A stretch of 64,000 bases of DNA. It comes from Planctomycetota bacterium. GTDB lineage: Bacteria; Planctomycetota; UBA1135; GCA-002686595. Numbering within the stretch: the stretch's first letter is position 1; every line of letters starts with the position of its first letter. The notes below the pieces were generated by a model. It saw only the letters and a list, made by a program, of their open reading frames with translations, was not told where the DNA came from and searched no databases. Below are positions 57,447-64,000 of the stretch, one piece after another. The translations under genes were made by a program, and so were the position numbers. The DNA is taken from the NCBI GenBank assembly GCA_016795245.1, contig JAEUIA010000091.1:1-64000 (forward strand), read 5' to 3'.

Positions 57447-59270
57447 ATGATCGATCGTCGAACCACTCCCGCGGCCGCCGCTGTGCTGCTCGCGTGGTTG
57501 CGTGTAGCTCTCGCAGCATTCTTGATCCTGACGCCGGCGAGCGCCCTCGTCGAGGATCCGAACACCACCGAAGCCGCGAGCAGCGGGAGCACGGAGCCCG
57601 CAGCTCAGTCACCGACGGGAGAGAAGCCGCCGGAGGACCCGTGGAATCGCGGTACACCGCGCAGCTCACTGTACGGCTATCTGGTTGCGTGTCGCGAAGC
57701 ACGCTGGGCGGACGCGGCGAATTACCTCGACCTTTCGCAGATCGCAGCGACCGCACGTACGCAACGCGGGCCGGTGCTGGCGCGGCAGCTGAAGTTCATC
57801 CTCGATCGTGAACTGTGGGTGAACCTCGACGAAGTCAGCGACGAGCCTCACGGCAATTCCGAGGATCGTCTGCCCGAGGGGCGCGAACTGGTCGGGACGA
57901 TCCCGCGCGAACGCGGTGACTTCAACGTGTTCATGGAGCGCGTCCCACGCGAAGACGGCGTGCTCATCTGGATGCTGTCGAGTGCAGCGATCAGCCGCGT
58001 CCCGAGCCTGTACGACGAGATCGGGCTGCCCAAGGTCATCGAAGATCTGCCCAGAGTCTTCGTGGACGTGCGCTTGCTCGAGATCGCGCTGTGGCAGTGG
58101 ATCGGGCTGATTCTGCTGACCGTCGCCGGATGGCTCGTGGCCTGGATGGCGTCGTCGGTCGTCGTGCGCGTACTCAAGCCGCTCACTCTCAAGTCGGAGA
58201 CCGACGTCGACGATCGTCTGCTGGCGCTGATGGTCGGGCCTGTACGGCTGCTGATGACGATCGGCGTTTTCAACGCGGGATTGCACTTCCTGCGCTTGTC
58301 CGTGCCTGCCAACAACTTCGCTCGCGAAGTGAGCAAGTTCCTGGTGATTGCGGGCATCGCGTGGTTCGTGATGCGCGTCATCGACCTGTTCGGCACGATC
58401 ATGAAGGAGCGCTTCATCAGTGCCGGTCAAGCCGGCGCTGCGCACCTAGTGCCGGTCGGCGCACGCGCCATCAAGGTCACGGTGTTCCTGCTGACAGTGC
58501 TCGCGACACTCGACACGTTCGGATTCGACGTGACTGCGCTCATCGCCGGTCTGGGTGTCGGCGGTCTGGCTGTGGCGTTGGCTGCGCAAAAGACGGTGGA
58601 AAACGTCTTCGGCGGCGTCTCGGTGCTCATCGATCAGCCGGTGAGACCCGGCGACTTCTGCAAGTTCGGCGACAAGTCCGGCACGGTCGAAGACATCGGA
58701 CTGCGCTCGACGCGCATCCGCACTCTGGATCGAACGGTGGTCTCCGTTCCGAACTCCGAGTTCTCGAACATCCAGATCGAAAACCTGGCCCCGCGCGATC
58801 GCATCCGATTGATCACGACTTTGGGTCTGCGCTACGAGACGACGCCGGACCAGTTGCGCCATGTGATCGCGGGCCTGCGTCGCATCCTGCTCTCGCACCC
58901 CAAGGTGCTGCCGGAACCGTTGCGCGTGCGTTTCGTCGGATTCGGAGCGTACTCGTTGGACATCGAGATGTTCGCCTACGTCAACACCCAAGACATCAAC
59001 GAGTTTCACGCGGTGCGCGAAGACGTGTTCCTGCGCGTGATGGATGTCGTCGCGCAGAGCGGCAGCGGCTTTGCATTCCCCTCCAACACGACCTATCTGG
59101 CTCGCGACGGTGGGCTGGACCTCGAACGCGGCAAGGCGGCCGAGGCCGAAATCGCACGGTTGCGTGCCGAGGGCAAGCTCATGTATCCCAATTTCTCGGC
59201 CGCTGAGATCGCAGCGATGGACGACACGCTCGATTGGCCGCCGAAGGGCTCCGTGGTTGCGTCGCCGTGA
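57447..59270 (+). CDS. Large MscS family mechanosensitive channel with periplasmic domain
   Basis: The 607-residue protein has a signal-like N-terminus, a soluble region of about 170 residues, and five membrane helices from about 205. The MscS core is ALIAGLGVGGLAVALAAQKT followed by VENVFGGVSVLIDQPVRPGD and RTVVSVPNSEFSNIQIENLA. A C-terminal extension of about 50 residues (LERGKAAEAEIARLRAEGKL) is helical. It is longer than the other two MscS homologues here and probably answers a different stress threshold. GGAGGA precedes the ATG. It diverges from the GlsB-like gene with 144 bp between. Confidence 0.93.
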   Translation: MIDRRTTPAAAAVLLAWLRVALAAFLILTPASALVEDPNTTEAASSGSTEPAAQSPTGEKPPEDPWNRGTPRSSLYGYLVACREARWADAANYLDLSQIAATARTQRGPVLARQLKFILDRELWVNLDEVSDEPHGNSEDRLPEGRELVGTIPRERGDFNVFMERVPREDGVLIWMLSSAAISRVPSLYDEIGLPKVIEDLPRVFVDVRLLEIALWQWIGLILLTVAGWLVAWMASSVVVRVLKPLTLKSETDVDDRLLALMVGPVRLLMTIGVFNAGLHFLRLSVPANNFAREVSKFLVIAGIAWFVMRVIDLFGTIMKERFISAGQAGAAHLVPVGARAIKVTVFLLTVLATLDTFGFDVTALIAGLGVGGLAVALAAQKTVENVFGGVSVLIDQPVRPGDFCKFGDKSGTVEDIGLRSTRIRTLDRTVVSVPNSEFSNIQIENLAPRDRIRLITTLGLRYETTPDQLRHVIAGLRRILLSHPKVLPEPLRVRFVGFGAYSLDIEMFAYVNTQDINEFHAVREDVFLRVMDVVAQSGSGFAFPSNTTYLARDGGLDLERGKAAEAEIARLRAEGKLMYPNFSAAEIAAMDDTLDWPPKGSVVASP

Positions 59271-59407
59271 GCACGCCGCGGGCGAGCCGAAGCTCCGAAC
59301 ACGTTCCCGTGTGAGCGGGCATTGGATATCTGCCGCATGACTTCGCCCGCTGTGCTGCTCGAAGCCGACTCTGTTCCAAGCGTCGCGCGCTGGAAGCACG
59401 TTTCGCG

Positions 59408-60529
59408 ATGACGACGAAGGCGCTGGCACTCGTTGCCACGGCGACGATTCTGGACGCAGCGATCCTCACGTGGATCCTGCTCCGACAGCGCCACAAACCC
59501 ATCGACATGCCACGCGTGAGCCTGGTCGCCTGCACGGCGGCAGGGTTGTGCGCGCTGCACGTCATCGTGGCGCTGTTCGTATCGAGGTCGTTCTTCCTCG
59601 TGGTCGCCGTGGTATACGCGCACCTATTGGTGCTCGTTCCAGTGATCGCGGCAGTGGTGCTGTGCTTGTCTCTACGGCTCGAGATCACGCGCGGAGCACG
59701 GCGCACCGCCTGGGCCGGACTGCTGATCGCGCCTGTTTTCGTGTACGCGACTTTCGTCGAGCCGTACCGGCTCGTCACCGAGTCCGCGGAGATCATGATC
59801 GCGAAGGAGCGATCTCTCACGCGACCGCTCTCGATCGGCGTGTTGGCGGATATCCAGTGCGTAGCGGTCACCGACCGCGAGCGCGAAGCCGTCGCGCGCG
59901 TCCTGGCCGCGAAGCCCGACCTGATCGTCCTTCCGGGAGATCTGCAACAGTCCGGCTTCGACCAGGCCCACGTCATCGGCCCACAGTTGCGCGAATTGCT
60001 CGCTCCCCTCTCGGCGCCGCTGGGCGTTTGGTACGTCGAAGGCAACACCGAAACGACCTGGGAAGCGAGGCAATTGCTCGCCGGGACCCGTGTTCGGATC
60101 CTCGACGACGAGATCGTGCACCTCGAACATGAAGGTGCGCGCGTGACGCTGTGCGGCGTGGGTCTGGGGTTCTCCAGCGCGAAGGCCCAGGTCGTGTTGC
60201 GCGAGATCCAAAGCTCGACCGCGGATGACGACGTGCGCATCGTGCTCGCGCATCGGCCGGACGTGATCCTGGCATTGAATTCGAATTCACGCGTGGATCT
60301 CGTGATCGCCGGACACACGCACGGAGGGCAGGTGCAATTGCCGTTCATCGGGCCGCTCATCACGCTGTCTGACGTGCCGCGCCGCATCGCCGCCGGCGGC
60401 TTGCATGACCTGGACGGCCGAAGGATCTACGTCAGCCGCGGCATCGGCTGGGAGCACGGGCACGCGCCGCGTGTGCGCTTCCTGTGCGCGCCGGAAGTCA
60501 GTCTGCTGACGTTGATGCCGGAGAACTAA
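59408..60529 (+). CDS. Membrane-anchored metallophosphoesterase-like protein with altered metal-site motifs
   Basis: The 373-residue protein has four N-terminal membrane helices (about 5-125) and a calcineurin-type phosphoesterase domain, like YkuE/YaeI proteins. The last two metal motifs are intact (AHRPDVI and GHTHGGQ). The earlier ones differ from the consensus: D-X-H reads DIQ in VLADIQ, GDXXD reads GDLQQ, and GNHE reads GNTE. Members act on UDP-diacylglucosamine or other pyrophosphates; with these changes activity is uncertain. Its ATG overlaps the stop of a 24-codon frame (59337-59411). Confidence 0.82.
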   Translation: MTTKALALVATATILDAAILTWILLRQRHKPIDMPRVSLVACTAAGLCALHVIVALFVSRSFFLVVAVVYAHLLVLVPVIAAVVLCLSLRLEITRGARRTAWAGLLIAPVFVYATFVEPYRLVTESAEIMIAKERSLTRPLSIGVLADIQCVAVTDREREAVARVLAAKPDLIVLPGDLQQSGFDQAHVIGPQLRELLAPLSAPLGVWYVEGNTETTWEARQLLAGTRVRILDDEIVHLEHEGARVTLCGVGLGFSSAKAQVVLREIQSSTADDDVRIVLAHRPDVILALNSNSRVDLVIAGHTHGGQVQLPFIGPLITLSDVPRRIAAGGLHDLDGRRIYVSRGIGWEHGHAPRVRFLCAPEVSLLTLMPEN

Positions 60530-60530
60530 A

Positions 60531-60574
60531 GAGTCGCTCCGCGCGAGGAAGATCGCGCGGAGCCGATTCGACTC
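60531..60574. terminator. Bidirectional terminator hairpin
   Basis: GCTCCGCGCGA (60536-60546) and TCGCGCGGAGC (60553-60563) form a perfect 11-bp stem around a 6-base loop, and GAGTC/GACTC flanks can extend it. It fills the 54-bp gap between convergent stops at 60529 and 60584, which supports a shared terminator role even though T-runs are weak. Confidence 0.7.
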
Positions 60575-60583
60575 AAGCCGCGA

Positions 60584-62848
60584 TCACGGCCCCCACACGA
60601 GGGTCAAGCCCTGCGTGAGGTTGTAGTTGTTGGGCCCGCACAGACCGGGCACCGATCGATACCAACACTGGTAGTGCTTCGTCTGACCGTTCGCCGTCCC
60701 ACCCTGGAAGTGGATCGGGTTCGGAGTCAAGCCACCCGGATACGTCGCAACACCGGACGACGGGAACACGACACCGAGGCGGATGATCCCGACTGCGGCG
60801 CACAGATGTCCGTCGCCGAAGTTGGCGGGAGCACCGAGCAGAGCGTTCGATTGGAAGAACAGGCCCGGTCCGGGGATGTCCGTCGCCGTCAACACGAGCG
60901 TGTCGGTGCCGGGCGATGCGCCGGCCACGCCGCTGCTCGTCAAGATCGCGCCGCCCGCGTAGGCGAGACTGCGACAACCGTGCCCCGCGGCACCGGTGTT
61001 TCCGCACGGGCACGGCGCGCCCGTGCCGTCACCCAGACAGAACGGTGTCGAGGGTGTGCTGCAGGTGCTTCCGACCTCGGAGATCGCGAAGCTGCCGACG
61101 AGGTTTGCCGTCGTGCTGAAGCCGCCGAGTTGGATCGCGTAAACCGACCCGCACGAAACCGGCCACGACAGCGTCGTCTCGAGACCAGACTGCGCGCACG
61201 ACGCAGCGCCGTCGTCATCCTTGCAGGCGAGTGCTGAACCGGTGGGGCAACCGCTGCCGGCGTAGATCGCGATCTTGGTGTCGAATGTCGGCGACGTCAG
61301 CAGGCCGCACGTCGTGATCGTCGCAGTGCCGTTCGAGATCGCGGTGTAGGTGTACCAGAGGTCCTTGCCGATTCCAGTCGCGCCGGAGAACAGGCAGATA
61401 CCTTCGTTCTGCCCCTGAACTCCGGTCGTCGCGCCGGTCGTGTCGAACGGATAGGTTCCAGGGCCGTGCAAGTTGATGGGCAACGTGCACTCGTCGTTAT
61501 CGTAGAGCATCCGCGTGCGCAGCGTGAACGTCGTGCCGGCGCCCGTACCCTTGTCGCCGATTCGGATGAGTACAGTCTGGCCCGGGTTCATGGGCAAGGT
61601 CACGCAAGACGATGTCGCGGCGCACGGTGAACCGCCGCAATCGTCGTTGCAAGTCAACTCGGTTCCTCCGCACGCGCTGAACACCGAGAGGACCGTGTCC
61701 GCGACGCTCCCACAGGTGTCCGCGTGAAGCGTTCTGACGACCGCACTGGGATTCGTGATCGAGTACCACACGTCGCGCGAGGCAGCGCCGCCCGGGTCAC
61801 AGCTCGCGAGGCTCGTGTTGGTCGCGTTGAGGAAGCTGCCGGTGTGCGTGCCTCCGGTGCCCACGTTGATCGCCGTCGCGCACGTGTTGTTGGGCGTCAC
61901 GACAGGCGGAGCGCCGACGACAACGGTCATCTTCCACCACGAGACTTCGTAAGGAGAGAACGCCGGGATCAGATTCGGCTGGTTGTGCAGTCCGTTCGCG
62001 CCGTTGATCGTAAACGTCCAGTCTTGCGTGCCCGTCGGGAAGTTGATGCTGCGCACCAGACAGTTGGGGAAGTCCATCAACGCCCCGGTGACGTACGCGT
62101 CGTCCGCCGGCGCCGGGTGGTTCCAGGCCGTGTTGTTCCGCGCCATGGCGATGTAGTACACGCCGGCTGCAAGCGTGCGCGTCAGTTCACAGTTGACGCC
62201 GTTCGCAGGGTGCACGTCGTCGTTGGACGCGCCCGGAATCGCATCCAGGTTTGCGTCGTAGAGGTGCACCATCGTGTCGTTCGTCGTGAGCCCGACGGTG
62301 CTGATCGTGATCGGCCCGGCCTCGAACGTCGGCGTGATGTTCGTCGCCGTGACCGGGATGGTCGTGAAGGTCACGAGATAGGGCGAGGTCGTCGTCGCAT
62401 CCCCGAGGATGCGCCAGTAGACCTCTTCTTGCTTGCCGAACCCGTACCACTGATTGAACAGCTGCGGGCTCGTGATCGTCGCGGTTTGGGCAGTGATATC
62501 GGCCACGCCCGGCGTTCCGCCTACGCCTGCGGTCCCGGTTTGATCGAGGCCACGGATCGACGTCACGACGCCGGTGTGCGGCTGCGACAAACGGTGCTTG
62601 TAGATGCCGATCGGAAGCGCTGCCGTCCGCACGCGGAAGTAATCGGCCGTCGTGATGAGCGTCGAACCGAGCGTGGTGTCCGTGCCGGTGATGGTCCCGC
62701 CGATCGTGTCGCCGTTGACGATTCCGAAGATCGGAGTCGCCTCGGACTTCTGACTGTTGGGCTCGATCTCGACGAATGTCTGAGCGAAGCCGGAGGCGGG
62801 AACGAGCATCGACATGATCGCGCTGATCGCCAGGTGACGGGGAAGCAT
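60584..62848 (-). CDS. Large secreted protein with planctomycete-type C-terminal Cys-rich domain
   Basis: The 754-residue protein has a signal peptide (HLAISAIMSMLVPASGFAQ). The first part has EIEPNSQKSEATPI, typical of bacterial pre-peptidase C-terminal-like domains. Two later units are beta-rich and Cys-containing (CATAINVGTGGTHTGSF with RDVWYSITNP; CTLPINLHGPGTYPF with KDLWYTYTA), each like a pre-peptidase unit. The final 130 residues contain FCLGDGTGAPCPCGNTG and AAGHGCRSLAYAGGAIL, a module found at the C-terminus of many exoproteins of some planctomycetes, perhaps for surface attachment. No enzyme motif is visible. The start at 62848 opens the signal peptide. Confidence 0.87.
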   Translation of the reverse strand: MLPRHLAISAIMSMLVPASGFAQTFVEIEPNSQKSEATPIFGIVNGDTIGGTITGTDTTLGSTLITTADYFRVRTAALPIGIYKHRLSQPHTGVVTSIRGLDQTGTAGVGGTPGVADITAQTATITSPQLFNQWYGFGKQEEVYWRILGDATTTSPYLVTFTTIPVTATNITPTFEAGPITISTVGLTTNDTMVHLYDANLDAIPGASNDDVHPANGVNCELTRTLAAGVYYIAMARNNTAWNHPAPADDAYVTGALMDFPNCLVRSINFPTGTQDWTFTINGANGLHNQPNLIPAFSPYEVSWWKMTVVVGAPPVVTPNNTCATAINVGTGGTHTGSFLNATNTSLASCDPGGAASRDVWYSITNPSAVVRTLHADTCGSVADTVLSVFSACGGTELTCNDDCGGSPCAATSSCVTLPMNPGQTVLIRIGDKGTGAGTTFTLRTRMLYDNDECTLPINLHGPGTYPFDTTGATTGVQGQNEGICLFSGATGIGKDLWYTYTAISNGTATITTCGLLTSPTFDTKIAIYAGSGCPTGSALACKDDDGAASCAQSGLETTLSWPVSCGSVYAIQLGGFSTTANLVGSFAISEVGSTCSTPSTPFCLGDGTGAPCPCGNTGAAGHGCRSLAYAGGAILTSSGVAGASPGTDTLVLTATDIPGPGLFFQSNALLGAPANFGDGHLCAAVGIIRLGVVFPSSGVATYPGGLTPNPIHFQGGTANGQTKHYQCWYRSVPGLCGPNNYNLTQGLTLVWGP

Positions 62849-62879
62849 GGGCAGATCCTCAGGGTGAGACGGTCTGGTG

Positions 62880-62911
62880 GGTTCGGGATTCGGAATCCGA
62901 ATCCCTGAACC
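62880..62911. terminator. Hairpin between the SPFH gene and the secreted-protein gene
   Basis: GGTTCGGGATTCGG and CCGAATCCCTGAACC pair around a 3-base centre with one bulge. It is 89 bases past the SPFH stop at 63000 and 32 bases before the next gene start on the minus strand. It could end the upstream transcript or structure the leader of the secreted-protein mRNA. A smaller palindrome (CCGAG/CTCGG) adjoins it. Confidence 0.45.
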
Positions 62912-62999
62912 GAGAGTACTCGGCCCGCGCGTTTTCCGCTCGTCCAACCTGCGCGCGACACAGGCATTACCGTGGCTCACCAGGTCCGTTGACTGCCAA

Positions 63000-64000
63000 C
63001 TACTGCGTGTCGCCGACGAGCAGCCGCACCAGTTCGTCCAAGTCGAGCACGCTGGGGTTGCGCGGATCGTTGGAGTTCAGAGTGACTTGCTTGATCCTCA
63101 GGTTTTCGGCCGCTTGCCGTGCCAGGAGCAGCTTGCCGCCCAGTGAACCGTACCCTTGGTTCTCCGCCGCGATGCGGACCTGCTCGACCTGGGTCACGGA
63201 TCGTTCACCTTCGGATACCAGGCGCTCGTACTCGGAAGTCGCCTGGGCCTTGCGCGTCTGGTCGTAGTAGCGTGCTTCGGCCAGACGGGCCTCGATGCGC
63301 TTGCGGCCCGCGTCGTTTTCGGCGTCGATCTGCTTCTTGAGTTCGATCGTCAAGTCCGAGTCGGCGCGCTCGATCTCGCGCAGGATCTCGTCGATCTTGT
63401 TCTGTTCGACGTCCACGGCCGCCTTGGTCGTGTCGACGATCGTCCGCAGGGCGTCCATCTGGACTTGCTGCAGCCGGTCTTCGTATTCCGGGTTGAAGCG
63501 GAAGTTCTCGACCAGGATCGCCTGCGCCTCGACGTGCAGCGGCGACAGTTCACGATTCAGTTTGGGCAGCGCAGCGAGAGTGCACGCGTCGCGCTTGTCC
63601 GTGTCCCAGAATTCCTCCGTCTTGAGGCGGCCGAATTCCGTGGTCAGGACCTTCTCGATCGCCGTCTGAACCCGCTGGCGATACGTGCTCTTGAGTCCGT
63701 CCTCGACCAGCTTGTGCGCCTCACCGCGGATCACGCGAAACGGCACGGCCAGGCCAATACGCACGTAGTTGCCGTCGGCCGTGCGCACCTTGAGGTGCTC
63801 GGCATCGTACGGTTCGGCGCTCCAACCGTAGGAGATGAGCTGCGTACGCCCGTCGATCGCGTGCCAGGAGTGGTAGACCTTCAATCCGAAGTGCAGGCCG
63901 CTCGCGTAATCTTCGTGCACGACGCCCCCGCCGCCGAAATTGACCTGCTTGACTCCGATCGTGCCCGGCGGAACGCGCTGGAAGGCAGCCCACGCGACGA
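63000..64000 (-). CDS. SPFH (band 7)-domain protein, 5' end outside the window
   Basis: The visible 333 residues are the C-terminal part of a flotillin/prohibitin-like protein. An SPFH core is at the start of what can be seen (RVPPGTIGVKQVNFGGGG, YVRIGLAVPFRVI, RQRVQTAIEKVLTTE), and then a long Glu/Lys/Arg/Ala-rich coiled coil of about 150 residues (VDVEQNKIDEILREIERA). SPFH proteins oligomerise on membranes as scaffolds and protease regulators. A GTG at 63920 is not the true start because conserved residues continue upstream to the edge. The stop is TAG at 63000. Confidence 0.85.
   Translation of the reverse strand, partial: VAWAAFQRVPPGTIGVKQVNFGGGGVVHEDYASGLHFGLKVYHSWHAIDGRTQLISYGWSAEPYDAEHLKVRTADGNYVRIGLAVPFRVIRGEAHKLVEDGLKSTYRQRVQTAIEKVLTTEFGRLKTEEFWDTDKRDACTLAALPKLNRELSPLHVEAQAILVENFRFNPEYEDRLQQVQMDALRTIVDTTKAAVDVEQNKIDEILREIERADSDLTIELKKQIDAENDAGRKRIEARLAEARYYDQTRKAQATSEYERLVSEGERSVTQVEQVRIAAENQGYGSLGGKLLLARQAAENLRIKQVTLNSNDPRNPSVLDLDELVRLLVGDTQ

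Noticed and set aside
61724-62908. 394-codon plus-strand frame opposite the secreted protein
   Set aside because: It is antisense to a protein with a signal peptide and clear Cys-rich modules, and has the Arg/Val-rich composition of an antisense frame.
1-64000. Mobile element, prophage or integron
   Set aside because: No transposase, integrase, phage structural gene or terminal inverted repeats with target duplication were seen.

Overview
The window is a high-GC bacterial chromosome segment that I infer comes from a member of the Planctomycetota. The inference rests on the mix of families: a secreted protein ending in a Cys-rich 'CPCGN' domain of the kind repeated in many planctomycete exoproteins, a formylglycine-generating-enzyme-like lipoprotein, Tat-exported and cytosolic Gfo/Idh/MocA oxidoreductases, a two-domain DUF1080 protein, a Ser/Thr kinase with TPRs, a VIT/VWA protein and several small sigma factors. 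I see no phage genes, transposase, integrase, CRISPR array or rRNA. Genes are tightly packed, short overlaps are common, and TTG or GTG starts occur.

Layout. 1-438: no gene, with a 34-bp degenerate tandem repeat. 439-5485 (minus): a class A beta-lactamase-like serine hydrolase and a 1214-residue iron-sulfur flavoprotein that resembles the two Nfn subunits fused. 5822-14148: a TlpA-like thioredoxin protein, an unrecognised protein, then a plus-strand run of TPR-kinase, small NTF2-like protein, DnaQ-type exonuclease with a WYL-like tail and typA, facing a sigma-70 family gene. 14350-21894: apbE, diverging from a run of FGE-like lipoprotein, Tat Gfo/Idh protein and two paralogous polytopic membrane proteins, the second fused to a GT2 glycosyltransferase. 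21986-26101 (minus): an operon of sugar isomerase, Gfo/Idh protein, nucleotide-sugar dehydrogenase and NAD-dependent epimerase, with stop/start overlaps. Together these look like a surface-sugar synthesis and modification region.

26160-37674: DUF1080 protein, alpha/beta hydrolase, a gingipain(C25)-fold protein with HEAT-like repeats that lacks the catalytic His/Cys, tRNA-Gly(CCC), a MarR regulator with a DoxX gene sharing a palindromic operator, a large surface protein of carboxypeptidase-regulatory-like repeats, a GNAT enzyme, a LURP-one-related protein, a Tat-exported Fe-type superoxide dismutase, DUF1579 and DinB proteins. 37860-45868: VIT/VWA protein, an OmpR/histidine-kinase pair, small lipoproteins, an AlkD-like protein and two tiny membrane proteins missed by ordinary length cut-offs.

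46114-59270 is rich in membrane-stress genes: DUF4230 protein, a voltage-gated potassium-channel-like protein with a C-terminal zinc ribbon, three different MscS-family channels, a two-gene operon joining one MscS to a P-loop ATPase with a defective Walker A motif, an MprF-like DUF2156 protein, and an ECF sigma factor with a Cys-rich tail directly upstream of a copper P-type ATPase. The window ends with a metallophosphoesterase with altered metal-site motifs, a large secreted planctomycete-type protein and the 3' part of an SPFH-domain gene.

The most unusual loci are the ATPase-MscS operon (48832-50834), the apparently inactive C25/HEAT protein (28531-30507), the Nfn-like fusion (439-4083), the exonuclease-WYL protein (10638-11456) and the MarR/DoxX operator that contains the doxX start codon (31534).
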